Notes under the pieces: generated by a model
Seen by the model: the letters and a program-made list of their open reading frames with translations, nothing else
Databases searched by the model: none
Told to the model about the DNA's origin: nothing
Program-made: the position numbers and the translations under genes
Shown: piece after piece, positions 8,744 through 17,184 of the stretch
Layout of the letters: every line of letters starts with the position of its first letter
How positions within the stretch are numbered: position 1 is the stretch's first letter
NCBI GenBank assembly: GCA_030528605.1
Contig: JAUMYO010000014.1
Coordinates: forward strand, 1-33,370
Direction of reading: 5' to 3'
Length of the DNA: 33,370 bases
Source: Peptostreptococcaceae bacterium
GTDB lineage: Bacteria > Bacillota > Clostridia > Peptostreptococcales > Filifactoraceae

Positions 8744-9076
8744 GCGTTCTGCAGATGTCATAAAAAAAGCGGCTGCGTATAAAAAGAGCTTCCTTCACGC
8801 TATCCTTTTCATCAAAGCGCGTATAGCAGGTCTTGTAAATAGAGAGATGGTGACACCCTCGAAAAGATCTTCAAGTTGCTCGGGAAAGATACCGATACGC
8901 AGACCCTATGAGTGGACTCCGCCGGCATTACAGTACATCCGTAAAGTACAGGTGCACAAAAAGCACTAAATGCGAAACACCGACAACATATCCAAGATCC
9001 TCACGGTGATAAAAGCACCAAGATCCATGCGATGATCGCTCCAAACAACATCTATGGTCACAAGACAACGGTCGGT
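8744..9076 (+). pseudogene. Decayed IS5-family transposase fragment
   Basis: One plus-strand frame reads, with stops as asterisks, SGCV*KELPSRYPFHQSAYS, then RDGDTLEKIFKLLGKDT, QTL*VDSAGITVHP*STGAQ and DPHGDKSTKIHAMIAPN. This follows the IS5/IS427-type DDE transposase layout (SGCxWRxLP, YRRFxRW, LExIFKAL, VDSTxVRxHxHxxGA, GRSRGGxxTKIHAxxDA). The first catalytic Asp (8915-8917) survives. In-frame stops at 8780, 8840, 8909 and 8942 and the loss of the N- and C-terminal parts make it non-functional. No inverted terminal repeats or target duplication were found. It is the only plus-strand coding remnant in the window and fills the 388-base gap between dusB and phzF, with its end overlapping the dusB stop codon. 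Confidence 0.75.
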
Positions 9077-10047
9077 CCTTCTTTAGAAAGTGATCTCTTA
9101 TACTCCTCAATATGCGCCAACACCTCATCAAGATCGTTGAGTTGATTGATCTCATTACGCATCTTTGCGCTGCCCTTCATCCCTTTTAGATACCATCCGA
9201 TATGTTTTCTCATCTCTCGCACAGATCTTTCTTCTCCTTTATAACGGATCGAGCATCGATAATGCTCCAGCATCGTATCGATCCGCTCCGAATCAGATGT
9301 TATCGGTATCTGCCCGGTTTTTTGGTATTCTTCAAATTCTTTAAAAATAAAAGGATTTCCCTGTGCTCCCCTACCGATCATGATCCCATCCGCCTTCGTA
9401 CATTCGACGATATCGATCGCATTTTGAACGGTAAAGATATCCCCATTGGCGATGACCGGGATCTTGAGCCTCTCTTTGACCTTTGCAATGATCTCCCAAT
9501 CCGCTTTACCACTGTAATATTGTTCTCTTGTCCTACCATGTACGGCAACAGCATCTGCACCGCTTTCTTCCGCCATCTTGGCAAATTCGACCGCATTGAT
9601 GCTGTTGCTGTCCCATCCCGTTCGAAATTTGACCGTAACAGGGATCGGTGATCTTCGTTTGACCTCTTCAATGATCTTGGATGCCAATTTGAGATCTTTC
9701 ATAAGAGCCGAGCCTTCTCCATTCTTCACGACTTTCGGTACGGGACAACCCATATTGATGTCGATCGCACGAAATCGACCCAGATCTCCAATAATAGAGG
9801 CTGACTCTCCCATAAAATTCGGTTCAGATCCAAAGATCTGTACGACAACATCACCTTCAGCTTCCACGGTCTGAAGCATTTCAAAAGTATTCTTATCCTC
9901 GTAGCAGACTGCTTTTGCATTGATCATTTCCGTATAAAGCAGTGCGCAACCATATTCTTTGCAGATAACACGAAATGGCAGGTCTGTTACTCCTGCCATC
10001 GGTGCCAAAAATATATTCCCTGATGTTTCAAAGTTTCCTATTCTCAA
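9058..10047 (-). CDS. dusB: tRNA-dihydrouridine synthase (DusB type)
   Basis: This 329-residue flavoprotein reduces uridines in the D-loop of tRNA using FMN. Marks in order are FLAPMAGVTDLPFR, INMGCPVPKVVKNG with the catalytic Cys101, VKFRTGWD, VHGRTREQYYSG, VIANGDI and GIMIGRGAQGNPF. The start is TTG at 10047, eight bases after coaX, with AGGAG about 7 bases upstream. Position at the end of an operon after coaX and the ECF gene indicates co-transcription. Oddly, the last codons and the TGA at 9058-9060 are antisense to the IS5 transposase relic, so the natural C-terminus may have been altered by the insertion. No terminator was recognised downstream. Confidence 0.95.
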   Translation of the reverse strand: MRIGNFETSGNIFLAPMAGVTDLPFRVICKEYGCALLYTEMINAKAVCYEDKNTFEMLQTVEAEGDVVVQIFGSEPNFMGESASIIGDLGRFRAIDINMGCPVPKVVKNGEGSALMKDLKLASKIIEEVKRRSPIPVTVKFRTGWDSNSINAVEFAKMAEESGADAVAVHGRTREQYYSGKADWEIIAKVKERLKIPVIANGDIFTVQNAIDIVECTKADGIMIGRGAQGNPFIFKEFEEYQKTGQIPITSDSERIDTMLEHYRCSIRYKGEERSVREMRKHIGWYLKGMKGSAKMRNEINQLNDLDEVLAHIEEYKRSLSKEGPTVVL

Positions 10048-10055
10048 AATATCTC

Positions 10056-10826
10056 CTATTGTTTGTTCTTCTCATAGATCAGACGCAGTCCGTCAAGTGT
10101 AAGGTTCTTATCGATCGTCTTCACATTTTTTGTGCCGGAAATGATCAGCCCGGAAAGACCGCCTGTAGCGATCACTTTTGCATCCGGTGTGTTCATCTCT
10201 TCTTTCATACGTTCTACGATACTATCGACCATACCGACATATCCATAGTAAATTCCTGACTGCATCGCCGTCGTCGTATTCTTCCCGATCACATTCTTGG
10301 GTTTGATCAACTCGACTTTATGGAGTTTGGATGCACGCTGAAAAAGTGCTTCACTCGATATCCTTACTCCCGGAGCGATCGATCCTCCATAGTATTCCCC
10401 TTTCTCGCTCACAAAGCAGAACGTCGTAGCTGTCCCAAAGTCGATAATGATAAGAGGTCCCCCGTATTTTTCAAAGCCGGCTACCGCATTAACGATCCGA
10501 TCCGCACCGACCTGTGACGGATTTTCGTATTTGATATTGATCCCTGTTTTTATACCGGGACCTATGACCAACGGCGGTTTCCCTATATGCTTGAGCACGA
10601 AATTCTCCAAAGAGTGCATCACTTCCGGCACTACCGATGAGAGGATCACGTCTTCTATCGCGGAGAGCTTTATATCATCCATATTCAAAAGCTGAGCAAT
10701 GATCGCCGAATACTCATCCGAGGTGGTGTTGATGCTTGTACCGATACGGTAACTGCTGATCAACTTATCCCCTTCAAAAACACCTGCTACGATATTCGTA
10801 TTTCCAACATCCAAAACTAATAACAT
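10056..10826 (-). CDS. coaX: Type III pantothenate kinase
   Basis: This 256-residue cytoplasmic enzyme phosphorylates pantothenate, the first committed step of coenzyme A synthesis. ASKHA-fold marks are [13 protein letters not shown] at the N-terminus, [10 protein letters not shown] (about 106-115), [10 protein letters not shown] with Asp129, GGSIAPGV and ATGGLSG near the end. The start is ATG at 10826, ten bases after the upstream ECF gene stop, with GGAGAG just before it. A longer reading from 10868 would overlap the upstream gene by about 30 bases and starts before the ribosome site, so it is rejected. Adjacent to a probable pantothenate ECF transporter component, it couples uptake to trapping. 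Confidence 0.95.
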   Translation of the reverse strand: MLLVLDVGNTNIVAGVFEGDKLISSYRIGTSINTTSDEYSAIIAQLLNMDDIKLSAIEDVILSSVVPEVMHSLENFVLKHIGKPPLVIGPGIKTGINIKYENPSQVGADRIVNAVAGFEKYGGPLIIIDFGTATTFCFVSEKGEYYGGSIAPGVRISSEALFQRASKLHKVELIKPKNVIGKNTTTAMQSGIYYGYVGMVDSIVERMKEEMNTPDAKVIATGGLSGLIISGTKNVKTIDKNLTLDGLRLIYEKNKQ

Positions 10827-10836
10827 ACTCTCTCCA

Positions 10837-11439
10837 TTATTTTTTGATTTTTTTAATAGCAATAACAACAGAAACGGTGATGATCGCAGAGATCAACATC
10901 TCCGGAATTCCGTTCTTTACAGCGATCCCCAAAAGAAAAACGCCCGCCCCGGTCGTAAGCTGAAATTTTTCAACAAGCCCCTTGGCATAGAGCACATAAG
11001 CACCTCCCAATACAAAGAAGGTGTTTACGAAAGTTCCAAAGATGCCGGTTGCAAAATACGTCAATTTGTCCTTACCGGTCAAATTATAGAGCAGCCTATA
11101 AAAATAATAACTCAAAACCCCTATCAAAACACGAGGCAAAACAGAGATGAGCGGGTTCCAAAAGATAAACGAGATCGGTTGCGGTGCCATAAAATGTTTC
11201 GCGAGGGAGGTCACACCAAAAATCAATCCTACTGCTCCTCCGACGATCGGACCTTCCAATATCGCTGCAATGATGACCGGAATGTGCATCGTTGTTACAC
11301 TGAAAAACCCGAGCGGCAGATAACCTAGCGGAGTCAAACTGAGCATGATGGATACTGCGCCCAGCATACCGGTGATCGCTAACTTCTTTGTTTTGTCCTT
11401 GTTTCCTGTTTTTGATAAAGCTGTTTGTTTCTTGTTCAT
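10837..11439 (-). CDS. ECF transporter S component, probably pantothenate-specific
   Basis: This 200-residue membrane protein has about six hydrophobic segments and an N-terminal [16 protein letters not shown] stretch typical of the substrate-binding S components of energy-coupling factor transporters. The segment [17 protein letters not shown] resembles the pantothenate (PanT) group. The S component captures the vitamin and uses a shared EcfA-A'-T module that is not encoded here. The ATG at 11439 follows GAGGTG. It is the first gene of the operon with coaX and dusB. The pantothenate assignment rests on that neighbourhood and is inference. A folate or other vitamin remains possible. Confidence 0.82.
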   Translation of the reverse strand: MNKKQTALSKTGNKDKTKKLAITGMLGAVSIMLSLTPLGYLPLGFFSVTTMHIPVIIAAILEGPIVGGAVGLIFGVTSLAKHFMAPQPISFIFWNPLISVLPRVLIGVLSYYFYRLLYNLTGKDKLTYFATGIFGTFVNTFFVLGGAYVLYAKGLVEKFQLTTGAGVFLLGIAVKNGIPEMLISAIITVSVVIAIKKIKK

Positions 11440-11541
11440 TTTTCACCTCTTCATTCCGACTTCATGACGAATGTCGTTGAAATAAATATATTAACATCGA
11501 TCGGATTCGATTTCATCGTAATGAATATCGATCCGTAGAAT

Positions 11542-11547
11542 ATTATA
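11542..11547 (-). promoter_or_regulatory. Probable -10 element for the ECF-coaX-dusB operon
   Basis: A perfect TATAAT on the minus strand lies about 103 bases upstream of the ECF gene, just beyond the histidine kinase stop. The -35 region is weak (TGGAAT at 17 bases, inside the kinase 3' end). The roughly 95-base leader contains imperfect inverted repeats rich in GATCGAT but no riboswitch that I can recognise. Confidence 0.4.
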
Positions 11548-11575
11548 CAAAATTCTTAACCATTATTCCAGTATT

Positions 11576-12949
11576 TTATTTGATTTGAAATATGATTTTT
11601 ATGCAGGCTCCGTACCCTTCTTTGTTAAAGGCGATCACCTTGCCATCATTACTCTCGACGATCCCTTTTACGATCGACAGCCCCAGCCCCGATAGACCTT
11701 TTTCTCCTTTGAAGAATCGGTCAAACACTCGCGGGATCTCCTTGGCATCAAATCCCTCTCCGTCATCATAAACTTCTATGATTATCTTTTTATCCCGATC
11801 TTTTCCTTCATAATATCCATCGATATAGATCGATGAACCGGCATATCTCAAAGAATTGGCGATCAGATTGGACAGTATCATAAAGGTATGGTCCTCTCGT
11901 AATCTAAGTTTGATCGAAGGATCGATCGTACGGATGATCTGTAGATCTTTTTCAGTTGCTACAGCGGTAAATCTTGTAACGATCTCTTCAACGATCTCGT
12001 CCAGGTCGATATCTTTGATCTGCACTTTCTTATGATGATCTGCGTCCAATTTTGTCATATACATGATACTGTTGACGATCTCTGTCAGCTTATTGGATTC
12101 GTCGATGATGATGTCCAAAAACCGATCCACCTCGTCATCATTCACGATCCCGTCTTTGATCGCTTCCGCATAGCTTCGTATCGACATAAGCGGGGTCTTG
12201 AGTTCATGGGAAGAGTTTTGAAAAAACTCTTTCTGTTGGCGGTCATATTTCACCAGATCGACCGTCATATTCCTAAAATCCTCGTTAAGGTCGGAGATCT
12301 CATCATTTGAATTGATCTGCTCCCATTTCGTTTCTTCAGCGATTTTAAAATTTTGGATGTTCTTCCCCAGCTTCTTGATCGGACTGGTAATATTATTTTC
12401 AAAAACAAACGAAAGAAGCACTGCAACTGTCAAAGAGATCGCCATCCCCGTTGCAGCCGCTTCATTTACCATCGCGTTGATGTTGCTCGTATCCTCTTTT
12501 TTCGCAAGAGTCAAAACATATCCGATGATCTCTCCGCTTGAGTTGTTGATACTGCTCTGATACTTAAAATATTTAGACTGCGACTCGGGGGAGTTGATAA
12601 AATCCATCAAGTTCGTATCGTCTTTCCATGAGGCATACACAGGCTGCTGATCCTGATTCAGGATAAAGATATTCGTAGAAGCGAATCGAACTGAATATTT
12701 GAATGCGGCATCGGATGGAAAAATATCTCGAACACTGCCACCCTCTTCATACTTCCCCAAGCTTTGAAAAACTTCACGATCTTCTTCGATCTGACGGCTG
12801 ATATTGATCGCATCATTCTTCAGGTCTTCAAAGATCCTTTCATTCAGATTATTTTCAAAATCGACCTTGATGATGCTCATCAGGATAAATATCGTAAAAC
12901 TCACGATCACCAAATAACTCAATATAAGCTTTTTCCCTATTCTGCTCAC
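11576..12949 (-). CDS. Membrane sensor histidine kinase
   Basis: This 457-residue kinase has an N-terminal membrane segment (about 9-26), an extracytoplasmic sensor region of about 130 residues, a second membrane segment (about 167-184), a HAMP-like linker, and the HisKA and HATPase domains. The phospho-accepting His248 is in SSHELKTPL. The ATP-site boxes are ILSNLIANSLRYA (N), DDGEGF (G1), FDRFFKG (F) and GLSGLGLSIVKG (G2). The start is GTG at 12949, 7 bases after the response regulator, with AGGTGG before it. It pairs with that regulator. The sensed signal is unknown. There is no PAS domain, so it is not a typical WalK. Confidence 0.93.
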   Translation of the reverse strand: MSRIGKKLILSYLVIVSFTIFILMSIIKVDFENNLNERIFEDLKNDAINISRQIEEDREVFQSLGKYEEGGSVRDIFPSDAAFKYSVRFASTNIFILNQDQQPVYASWKDDTNLMDFINSPESQSKYFKYQSSINNSSGEIIGYVLTLAKKEDTSNINAMVNEAAATGMAISLTVAVLLSFVFENNITSPIKKLGKNIQNFKIAEETKWEQINSNDEISDLNEDFRNMTVDLVKYDRQQKEFFQNSSHELKTPLMSIRSYAEAIKDGIVNDDEVDRFLDIIIDESNKLTEIVNSIMYMTKLDADHHKKVQIKDIDLDEIVEEIVTRFTAVATEKDLQIIRTIDPSIKLRLREDHTFMILSNLIANSLRYAGSSIYIDGYYEGKDRDKKIIIEVYDDGEGFDAKEIPRVFDRFFKGEKGLSGLGLSIVKGIVESNDGKVIAFNKEGYGACIKIIFQIK

Positions 12950-12956
12950 GATCCAC

Positions 12957-13640
12957 CTACTCGTCTGCCGTGACTTTGTAGCCGAATCCCCAAACGGTCT
13001 GTACTTCTACTTTGGAATTTGCTTCCTTCAGTTTTTTGCGAAGTCGTTTGATCGTATCGTCCACATTACGGTCATATCCGTCATATTCATATCCCCAGAT
13101 GTTTTGAATGATCTTGTCGCGAGACAATGGATAGCCTTTATTTTCAACAAGGTATTTAAGGACTTCAAACTCTTTAGTAGTCAACAGCAGTTCAGCATCA
13201 TCGATCTTAGCGATACGTTGCTCCGGAAAAATGGTCAGATCCCGCGAGAAAATATGATCCGCACGCTGTTGGAACTGCCCTTCAGTCCTGCGAAGTATAT
13301 TCTTGATCCGAATGACCAGCTCTCGTACACTGAAAGGTTTGGGAAGATAATCGTCCGCCCCGAGCTCCAACCCTAAGATCCGATCCAATTCCTCATTTCT
13401 TGCCGATACAAAGATGATCGGGACCTCGCTGGTCTTTCGGATCTTCTTACAAAGATCCAAACCGTTTGTCCCACGCATCATAATGTCCAACACGACCAGA
13501 TCGATAGGATTGTTTTCTATATATTCGTACGCTGAATCCGCATTGTCGAAATCAGCCACCTCATATCCTTCTTTCAGCAGGTACATCACAATGATATCTC
13601 TTATTCTTTTTTCATCATCAACCACTAATATTCTTTTCAT
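12957..13640 (-). CDS. OmpR/PhoB-family response regulator
   Basis: This 227-residue protein has a receiver domain (1-115) and a winged-helix DNA-binding domain (about 130-225). Acidic pocket residues Asp8-Asp9, phospho-acceptor Asp52 (VLDIMM) and the KPF lysine at about 102 are present. The C-terminal LTTKEFEVLKYL and VDDTIKRLRKKL segments are typical of OmpR-type regulators. The ATG at 13640 follows GAGGTGATC. It is the first gene of a two-gene operon with the downstream kinase. A GATCGG/CCGATC inverted repeat in its leader (13680-13698) could be an autoregulatory site. Target genes are unknown. Confidence 0.95.
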   Translation of the reverse strand: MKRILVVDDEKRIRDIIVMYLLKEGYEVADFDNADSAYEYIENNPIDLVVLDIMMRGTNGLDLCKKIRKTSEVPIIFVSARNEELDRILGLELGADDYLPKPFSVRELVIRIKNILRRTEGQFQQRADHIFSRDLTIFPEQRIAKIDDAELLLTTKEFEVLKYLVENKGYPLSRDKIIQNIWGYEYDGYDRNVDDTIKRLRKKLKEANSKVEVQTVWGFGYKVTADE

Positions 13641-13679
13641 ACGATCACCTCAGCTATGTTTATCATTACAGGATCTTCG

Positions 13680-13698
13680 GATCGGTCGCGTCCCGATC
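13680..13698. repeat. Inverted repeat in the leader of the two-component operon
   Basis: GATCGG, seven bases, then CCGATC lie between the -10 element and the response regulator start. The 6-bp arms could form an RNA hairpin or bind a dimeric regulator. It is not followed by a U-tract. Confidence 0.35.
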
Positions 13699-13719
13699 AC
13701 AAATATACTTCTATCGTTT

Positions 13720-13725
13720 ATTATA
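13720..13725 (-). promoter_or_regulatory. -10 element of the two-component operon
   Basis: A perfect TATAAT on the minus strand lies 80 bases upstream of the response regulator ATG. No good -35 is visible at 16-18 bases. The promoter sits just after the ileS terminator, so the two-component genes are likely an independent unit. Confidence 0.45.
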
Positions 13726-13771
13726 CTATACTTTTAGATATTTATCGCAGTTTTTAGTGATGAATTTGTGG

Positions 13772-13808
13772 AAAAACAAAGGGAATACGCCGATCAGACA
13801 TATTCCCT
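13772..13808 (-). terminator. Intrinsic terminator of ileS
   Basis: On the minus strand AGGGAATA and TATTCCCT form an 8-bp stem around a 13-base loop, followed by TTTGTTTTT. It starts 12 bases after the ileS stop. Confidence 0.75.
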
Positions 13809-13820
13809 CCATATTTCGTA

Positions 13821-16800
13821 TTATTTTTTCTTCACGATAAACTCGATCTCTTCCCCATTGAGTTTGTCCGAAACCATATTTTCAACCTTCTCACGATCGA
13901 TCGAAACAGCGAGCGTTTCATCCGAAATGTAATCCTTGAATCGCTCGATCGCCGCAGTCAATCTTTCCGATGCGGTATAGAAGATCTCGATATTGTCCAT
14001 CATCTCGTAGTCATGCTGTTTTCGCATCTGCTGGATCCTGGAGATAAACTCTCTCGCAAAACCTTCATCGATCAATTCTTCGTTGAGCTCCGTATCCAAT
14101 ATGACACAAAGGTCCCCCTGAGTTTTCACATTAAATCCTTCTTTCGGCATGATCGACGTTAAGACATGTTCCTGAGTCACATCAAAAGGTTCTCCATCCA
14201 GTGATAGCGTTAACTGCTCACCTCTCTCGAGCTTGTAGTAAGTCTCAACGGCATCCAACTTGTTGAGCTCCGCTGTGAAATTTTTCAATTTTGGTCCCAA
14301 TAATTTGCCTAGGACCGCAAAGTTCGGTTTCAAGCTGTACTCTACATATTCTCCGAGGTTTTCGGTATATTCTACATGCTTCACATTCAACTCTTCTTTG
14401 ATCAATGGCTCCAGATAACCCATCGTATCCCTGAATTTCTTATCTACAAAGACCTTAGAAAGCGGTTGGCGTACTTTGATCTTCGCCGCTTCTCTGGAAG
14501 AGTGTCCCAAGGTAACGAGATCTTTTGCAAGATCCATTCGATATTCCAAATCATTGTCGATCAGAGCGGGATCTGACTGCGGATATCTGCTCAGATGAAC
14601 GGAGTCCTCTCCGGTCAGATTGCGATAGATCTCTTCCGAAAGATACGGTGCAAACGGTGCTACGAGTTTAGCCACACCTACCAAGATCTCATAGGTCGTA
14701 TTGTAGACCGATTTTTTATCCTCCGCCATTTCTTGTGCCCAGAATCTTCTCCTGGAGCGACGGATATACCAGTTCGATAGATCGTCGTTCACAAAATCCT
14801 GGATCATACGGATCGTTTTTGTTACCTCAAAGCGATCCAATTCTTCGACCACAGATCTCGTTAAATTATTGAACTTCGATAAGATCCATCGATCCAGCTC
14901 CGGTCTCTCTTGCGGAGAAACAAAGAATTCTCTCGGGTCGATATTGTCCGTATTCGCATACAATGTAAAGAAGTTATACACATTCCTCAAAGTTCCGAAG
15001 AACTTACTTTGCACTTCCTTGAGACCCTCGATATCAAATCTCGTAGGCACCCACGGCGGAGAGGCATAAAGCAAATACCAACGCAGTACATCCGCGCCAT
15101 ACTTTTCAAACATTTCAAAAGGATCGACGGTATTCCCCCTGGATTTGGACATTTTCTTTCCGTCTTTATCCAAGATCAGATCATTGACTAAGACATTTTT
15201 ATACGGTGCTTTACCGGTGACAAAGGTCGAGACCGCGATCAAAGAGTAGAACCATCCTCTTGTCTGGTCGATCCCCTCACAGATATAATCCGCCGGGAAC
15301 AACTTGTCAAAGTTATCTTTGTTCTCAAAAGGATAATGATGTTGTGCAAAAGGCATCGCCCCGGAATCGAACCAACAGTCGATAACATCCTTGACCCTCG
15401 TCATTTTTTCACCGCATTCTTTACAGGTGATATGGATATCATCCACGAATGGTCGATGCAGCTCGATCGTTTTCGGATCGATCTTCTCGATCGCTCTTTC
15501 GGCAAGTTCCGCTCTTGAGGCGATCGATTCCTTATGACCGTTTTCGCAGACCCAAATATTTAGCGGAGTTCCCCAATATCTTGATCTTGAGATCGCCCAA
15601 TCGTTCAAATTCTCAAGCCAGTTTCCGAAACGCTTCTCTCCAACATGGCTCGGGAACCAATCGACCCCATTATTATTTTCGATCAGCTTGTCTTTGTATT
15701 TCGTCACTTCGATATAGTAGCTCGGCTTAGCATAGTATAGAAGCGGAGTCTGACATCTCCAGCAATGCGGATAACTGTGTTCGATTTTTTCTTTTTTGTA
15801 GATCTTATTCTCCTTCGCAAGGTATTTGATGATATCGACATCCAATCCGTCTTCCATGACAAACCTTCCCGCCCAAGGAGTTCCGATATACTTCCCTTCT
15901 TCATCCACCGGATTCGGTACCGGAAGATCATACTTTCTTCCCGTATTATAGTCATCTTCACCAAATGCCGGCGCAGTATGAACGATCCCCGTACCATCTT
16001 CGGTCGTTACATAGTCCCCCAAAGTAACAAAAAATGCCTTTTTGTCCAGCTCGATCTCAGGGATCAGCTGTTCATACTCCATGTACTCCATGTCTTTCCC
16101 AAGCATTTCGCCCAGCACTTTATATCCTTCTGCAAGAACATCCGGTGCCAGCGTTTTGGAAACACAGTAGATCTCGCCGTTTTGTTCCACTTTAAGATAA
16201 GTCTCTGTTGGAGAAACGGTAAGAGCCACATTGGAGATCAGCGTCCAAGGTGTTGTCGTCCAAGCCAAGAAATACTCATTTTCGGTGTTCTTTCGCTTAA
16301 ATTTCACAGTCAGCGTATTCGTCTTGACATCTTTATATCCTTGTGCAACCTCGTGGCTTGCAAGTCCCGTTCCACATCTTGGACAATACGGAAGGATCTT
16401 ATGACCTTCATAGATCAGCCCTTCTTTATGATATTTGTCCAAGATCCACCACAGACTTTCGATATAGTTGTTATCCAAAGTGATGTAAGGATTCTCCAAG
16501 TCGATCAGATATGCCATACGCTCCGTCATATCTCGCCACATCTCTTCATATTCAAAAACCGACTCCCGACACTTCCGGTTGAACTCTTCGATCCCATAGT
16601 CTTCAATATCTTTTTTTGATGTCAATCCGAGTCTTTTTTCCACCTCGATCTCGACCGGAAGACCATGTGTATCCCATCCGGCTTTTCTTTTGACCTGAAA
16701 TCCTTGCATCGTCTTATATCGACACACGTAATCCTTCAATGTTCTCGATATTACGTGATGGATGCCCGGTTTTCCGTTTGCCGTTGGCGGTCCTTCATAG

Positions 16801-16928
16801 AATACAAAGGAATCACATCCCTCACGTTCATTGACGCTTCGATGAAGAAGATCGATCTGCCCCCAATGATCTCGCATGTCTTTCTCGTACTCCGTGTACG
16901 ATTTTGTACTCAAATTTTTGAATTTCAT
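13821..16928 (-). CDS. ileS: Isoleucyl-tRNA synthetase, type 2 (GIHH motif)
   Basis: This 1035-residue class I synthetase charges tRNA-Ile. Its length and sequence match the eukaryote-like type 2 (IleRS2) group, whose members resist mupirocin. Visible marks: FYEGPPTANGKPGIHHV at about 43-59, where the HIGH signature is replaced by GIHH (55-58); the editing domain with WTTTPWTLISN; a CPRCG and CWRCQ pair; GWFYSL; the KMSKS loop (DGKKMSKSRGNT); and an RRSRRRFW anticodon-domain block. The start is ATG at 16928, after AAGGAG. A 14-codon longer reading from 16970 is rejected because it runs into the terminator of the T-box leader. Expression is controlled by the Ile T-box upstream, and an intrinsic terminator follows. 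Confidence 0.96.
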   Translation of the reverse strand: MKFKNLSTKSYTEYEKDMRDHWGQIDLLHRSVNEREGCDSFVFYEGPPTANGKPGIHHVISRTLKDYVCRYKTMQGFQVKRKAGWDTHGLPVEIEVEKRLGLTSKKDIEDYGIEEFNRKCRESVFEYEEMWRDMTERMAYLIDLENPYITLDNNYIESLWWILDKYHKEGLIYEGHKILPYCPRCGTGLASHEVAQGYKDVKTNTLTVKFKRKNTENEYFLAWTTTPWTLISNVALTVSPTETYLKVEQNGEIYCVSKTLAPDVLAEGYKVLGEMLGKDMEYMEYEQLIPEIELDKKAFFVTLGDYVTTEDGTGIVHTAPAFGEDDYNTGRKYDLPVPNPVDEEGKYIGTPWAGRFVMEDGLDVDIIKYLAKENKIYKKEKIEHSYPHCWRCQTPLLYYAKPSYYIEVTKYKDKLIENNNGVDWFPSHVGEKRFGNWLENLNDWAISRSRYWGTPLNIWVCENGHKESIASRAELAERAIEKIDPKTIELHRPFVDDIHITCKECGEKMTRVKDVIDCWFDSGAMPFAQHHYPFENKDNFDKLFPADYICEGIDQTRGWFYSLIAVSTFVTGKAPYKNVLVNDLILDKDGKKMSKSRGNTVDPFEMFEKYGADVLRWYLLYASPPWVPTRFDIEGLKEVQSKFFGTLRNVYNFFTLYANTDNIDPREFFVSPQERPELDRWILSKFNNLTRSVVEELDRFEVTKTIRMIQDFVNDDLSNWYIRRSRRRFWAQEMAEDKKSVYNTTYEILVGVAKLVAPFAPYLSEEIYRNLTGEDSVHLSRYPQSDPALIDNDLEYRMDLAKDLVTLGHSSREAAKIKVRQPLSKVFVDKKFRDTMGYLEPLIKEELNVKHVEYTENLGEYVEYSLKPNFAVLGKLLGPKLKNFTAELNKLDAVETYYKLERGEQLTLSLDGEPFDVTQEHVLTSIMPKEGFNVKTQGDLCVILDTELNEELIDEGFAREFISRIQQMRKQHDYEMMDNIEIFYTASERLTAAIERFKDYISDETLAVSIDREKVENMVSDKLNGEEIEFIVKKK

Positions 16929-16952
16929 AGAACTCTCCTTAAAACATTTAAT

Positions 16953-16982
16953 AAAAAAGTCCCTGCACAAATGTGCAGGGAC
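16953..16982 (-). terminator. T-box-controlled terminator upstream of ileS
   Basis: GTCCCTGCACA and TGTGCAGGGAC form an 11-bp stem with a two-base loop, followed by TTTTTT. It lies between the T-box sequence and the ileS ribosome site, the position of the regulated terminator in T-box leaders. Confidence 0.93.
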
Positions 16983-17178
16983 GAATTATCGCGGTACCAC
17001 CCTAGTTCAGCTGAAAACTGCTCTCAGGACCTCTTAACGCGGGTCAAGCGCAAGATACTACTCCATTCACACCTTGAGCCAAGAAGTGATATTCCATAAA
17101 GGTTTGTGTCATGTTTTCACCGACCACATGCTCTCTGATCACGCACACTTTACTTACTGTCTTCTTCATTGCCTGTAT
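16953..17178 (-). promoter_or_regulatory. T-box riboswitch, isoleucine-specific
   Basis: The leader of about 225 bases carries the canonical T-box AGGGTGGTACCGCG (16990-17003), whose TGGT bulge can pair with the ACCA end of tRNA-Ile. Upstream is the stem I region, including an AATATCACTTC segment where ATC (17088-17090) followed by A fits the specifier codon for isoleucine. The terminator at 16953-16982 is the regulated element. Uncharged tRNA-Ile should bind both sites and favour the antiterminator, raising ileS expression when isoleucine is short. The mechanism is established for this RNA class. The specifier assignment is from the position and the downstream gene. Confidence 0.93.
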
Positions 17179-17184
17179 TTTACG

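Noticed and set aside
8928-9155. A 75-codon minus-strand frame overlapping the 3' end of dusB
   Set aside because: It overlaps dusB in another frame and runs antisense to the transposase relic. No ribosome site or family resemblance was seen.
11440-11541. A riboswitch in the leader of the ECF gene
   Set aside because: The leader is only about 95 bases and shows weak inverted repeats but none of the conserved cores I know. No pantothenate riboswitch class is established.
15765-16619. A 284-codon open frame on the plus strand opposite ileS
   Set aside because: The ileS reading is complete and conserved. The opposite frame shows no recognisable domain or start signal.
16929-16970. Fourteen extra N-terminal codons for IleRS
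   Set aside because: They would begin inside the T-box terminator hairpin. The AAGGAG site is placed for the ATG at 16928, where homologues begin.
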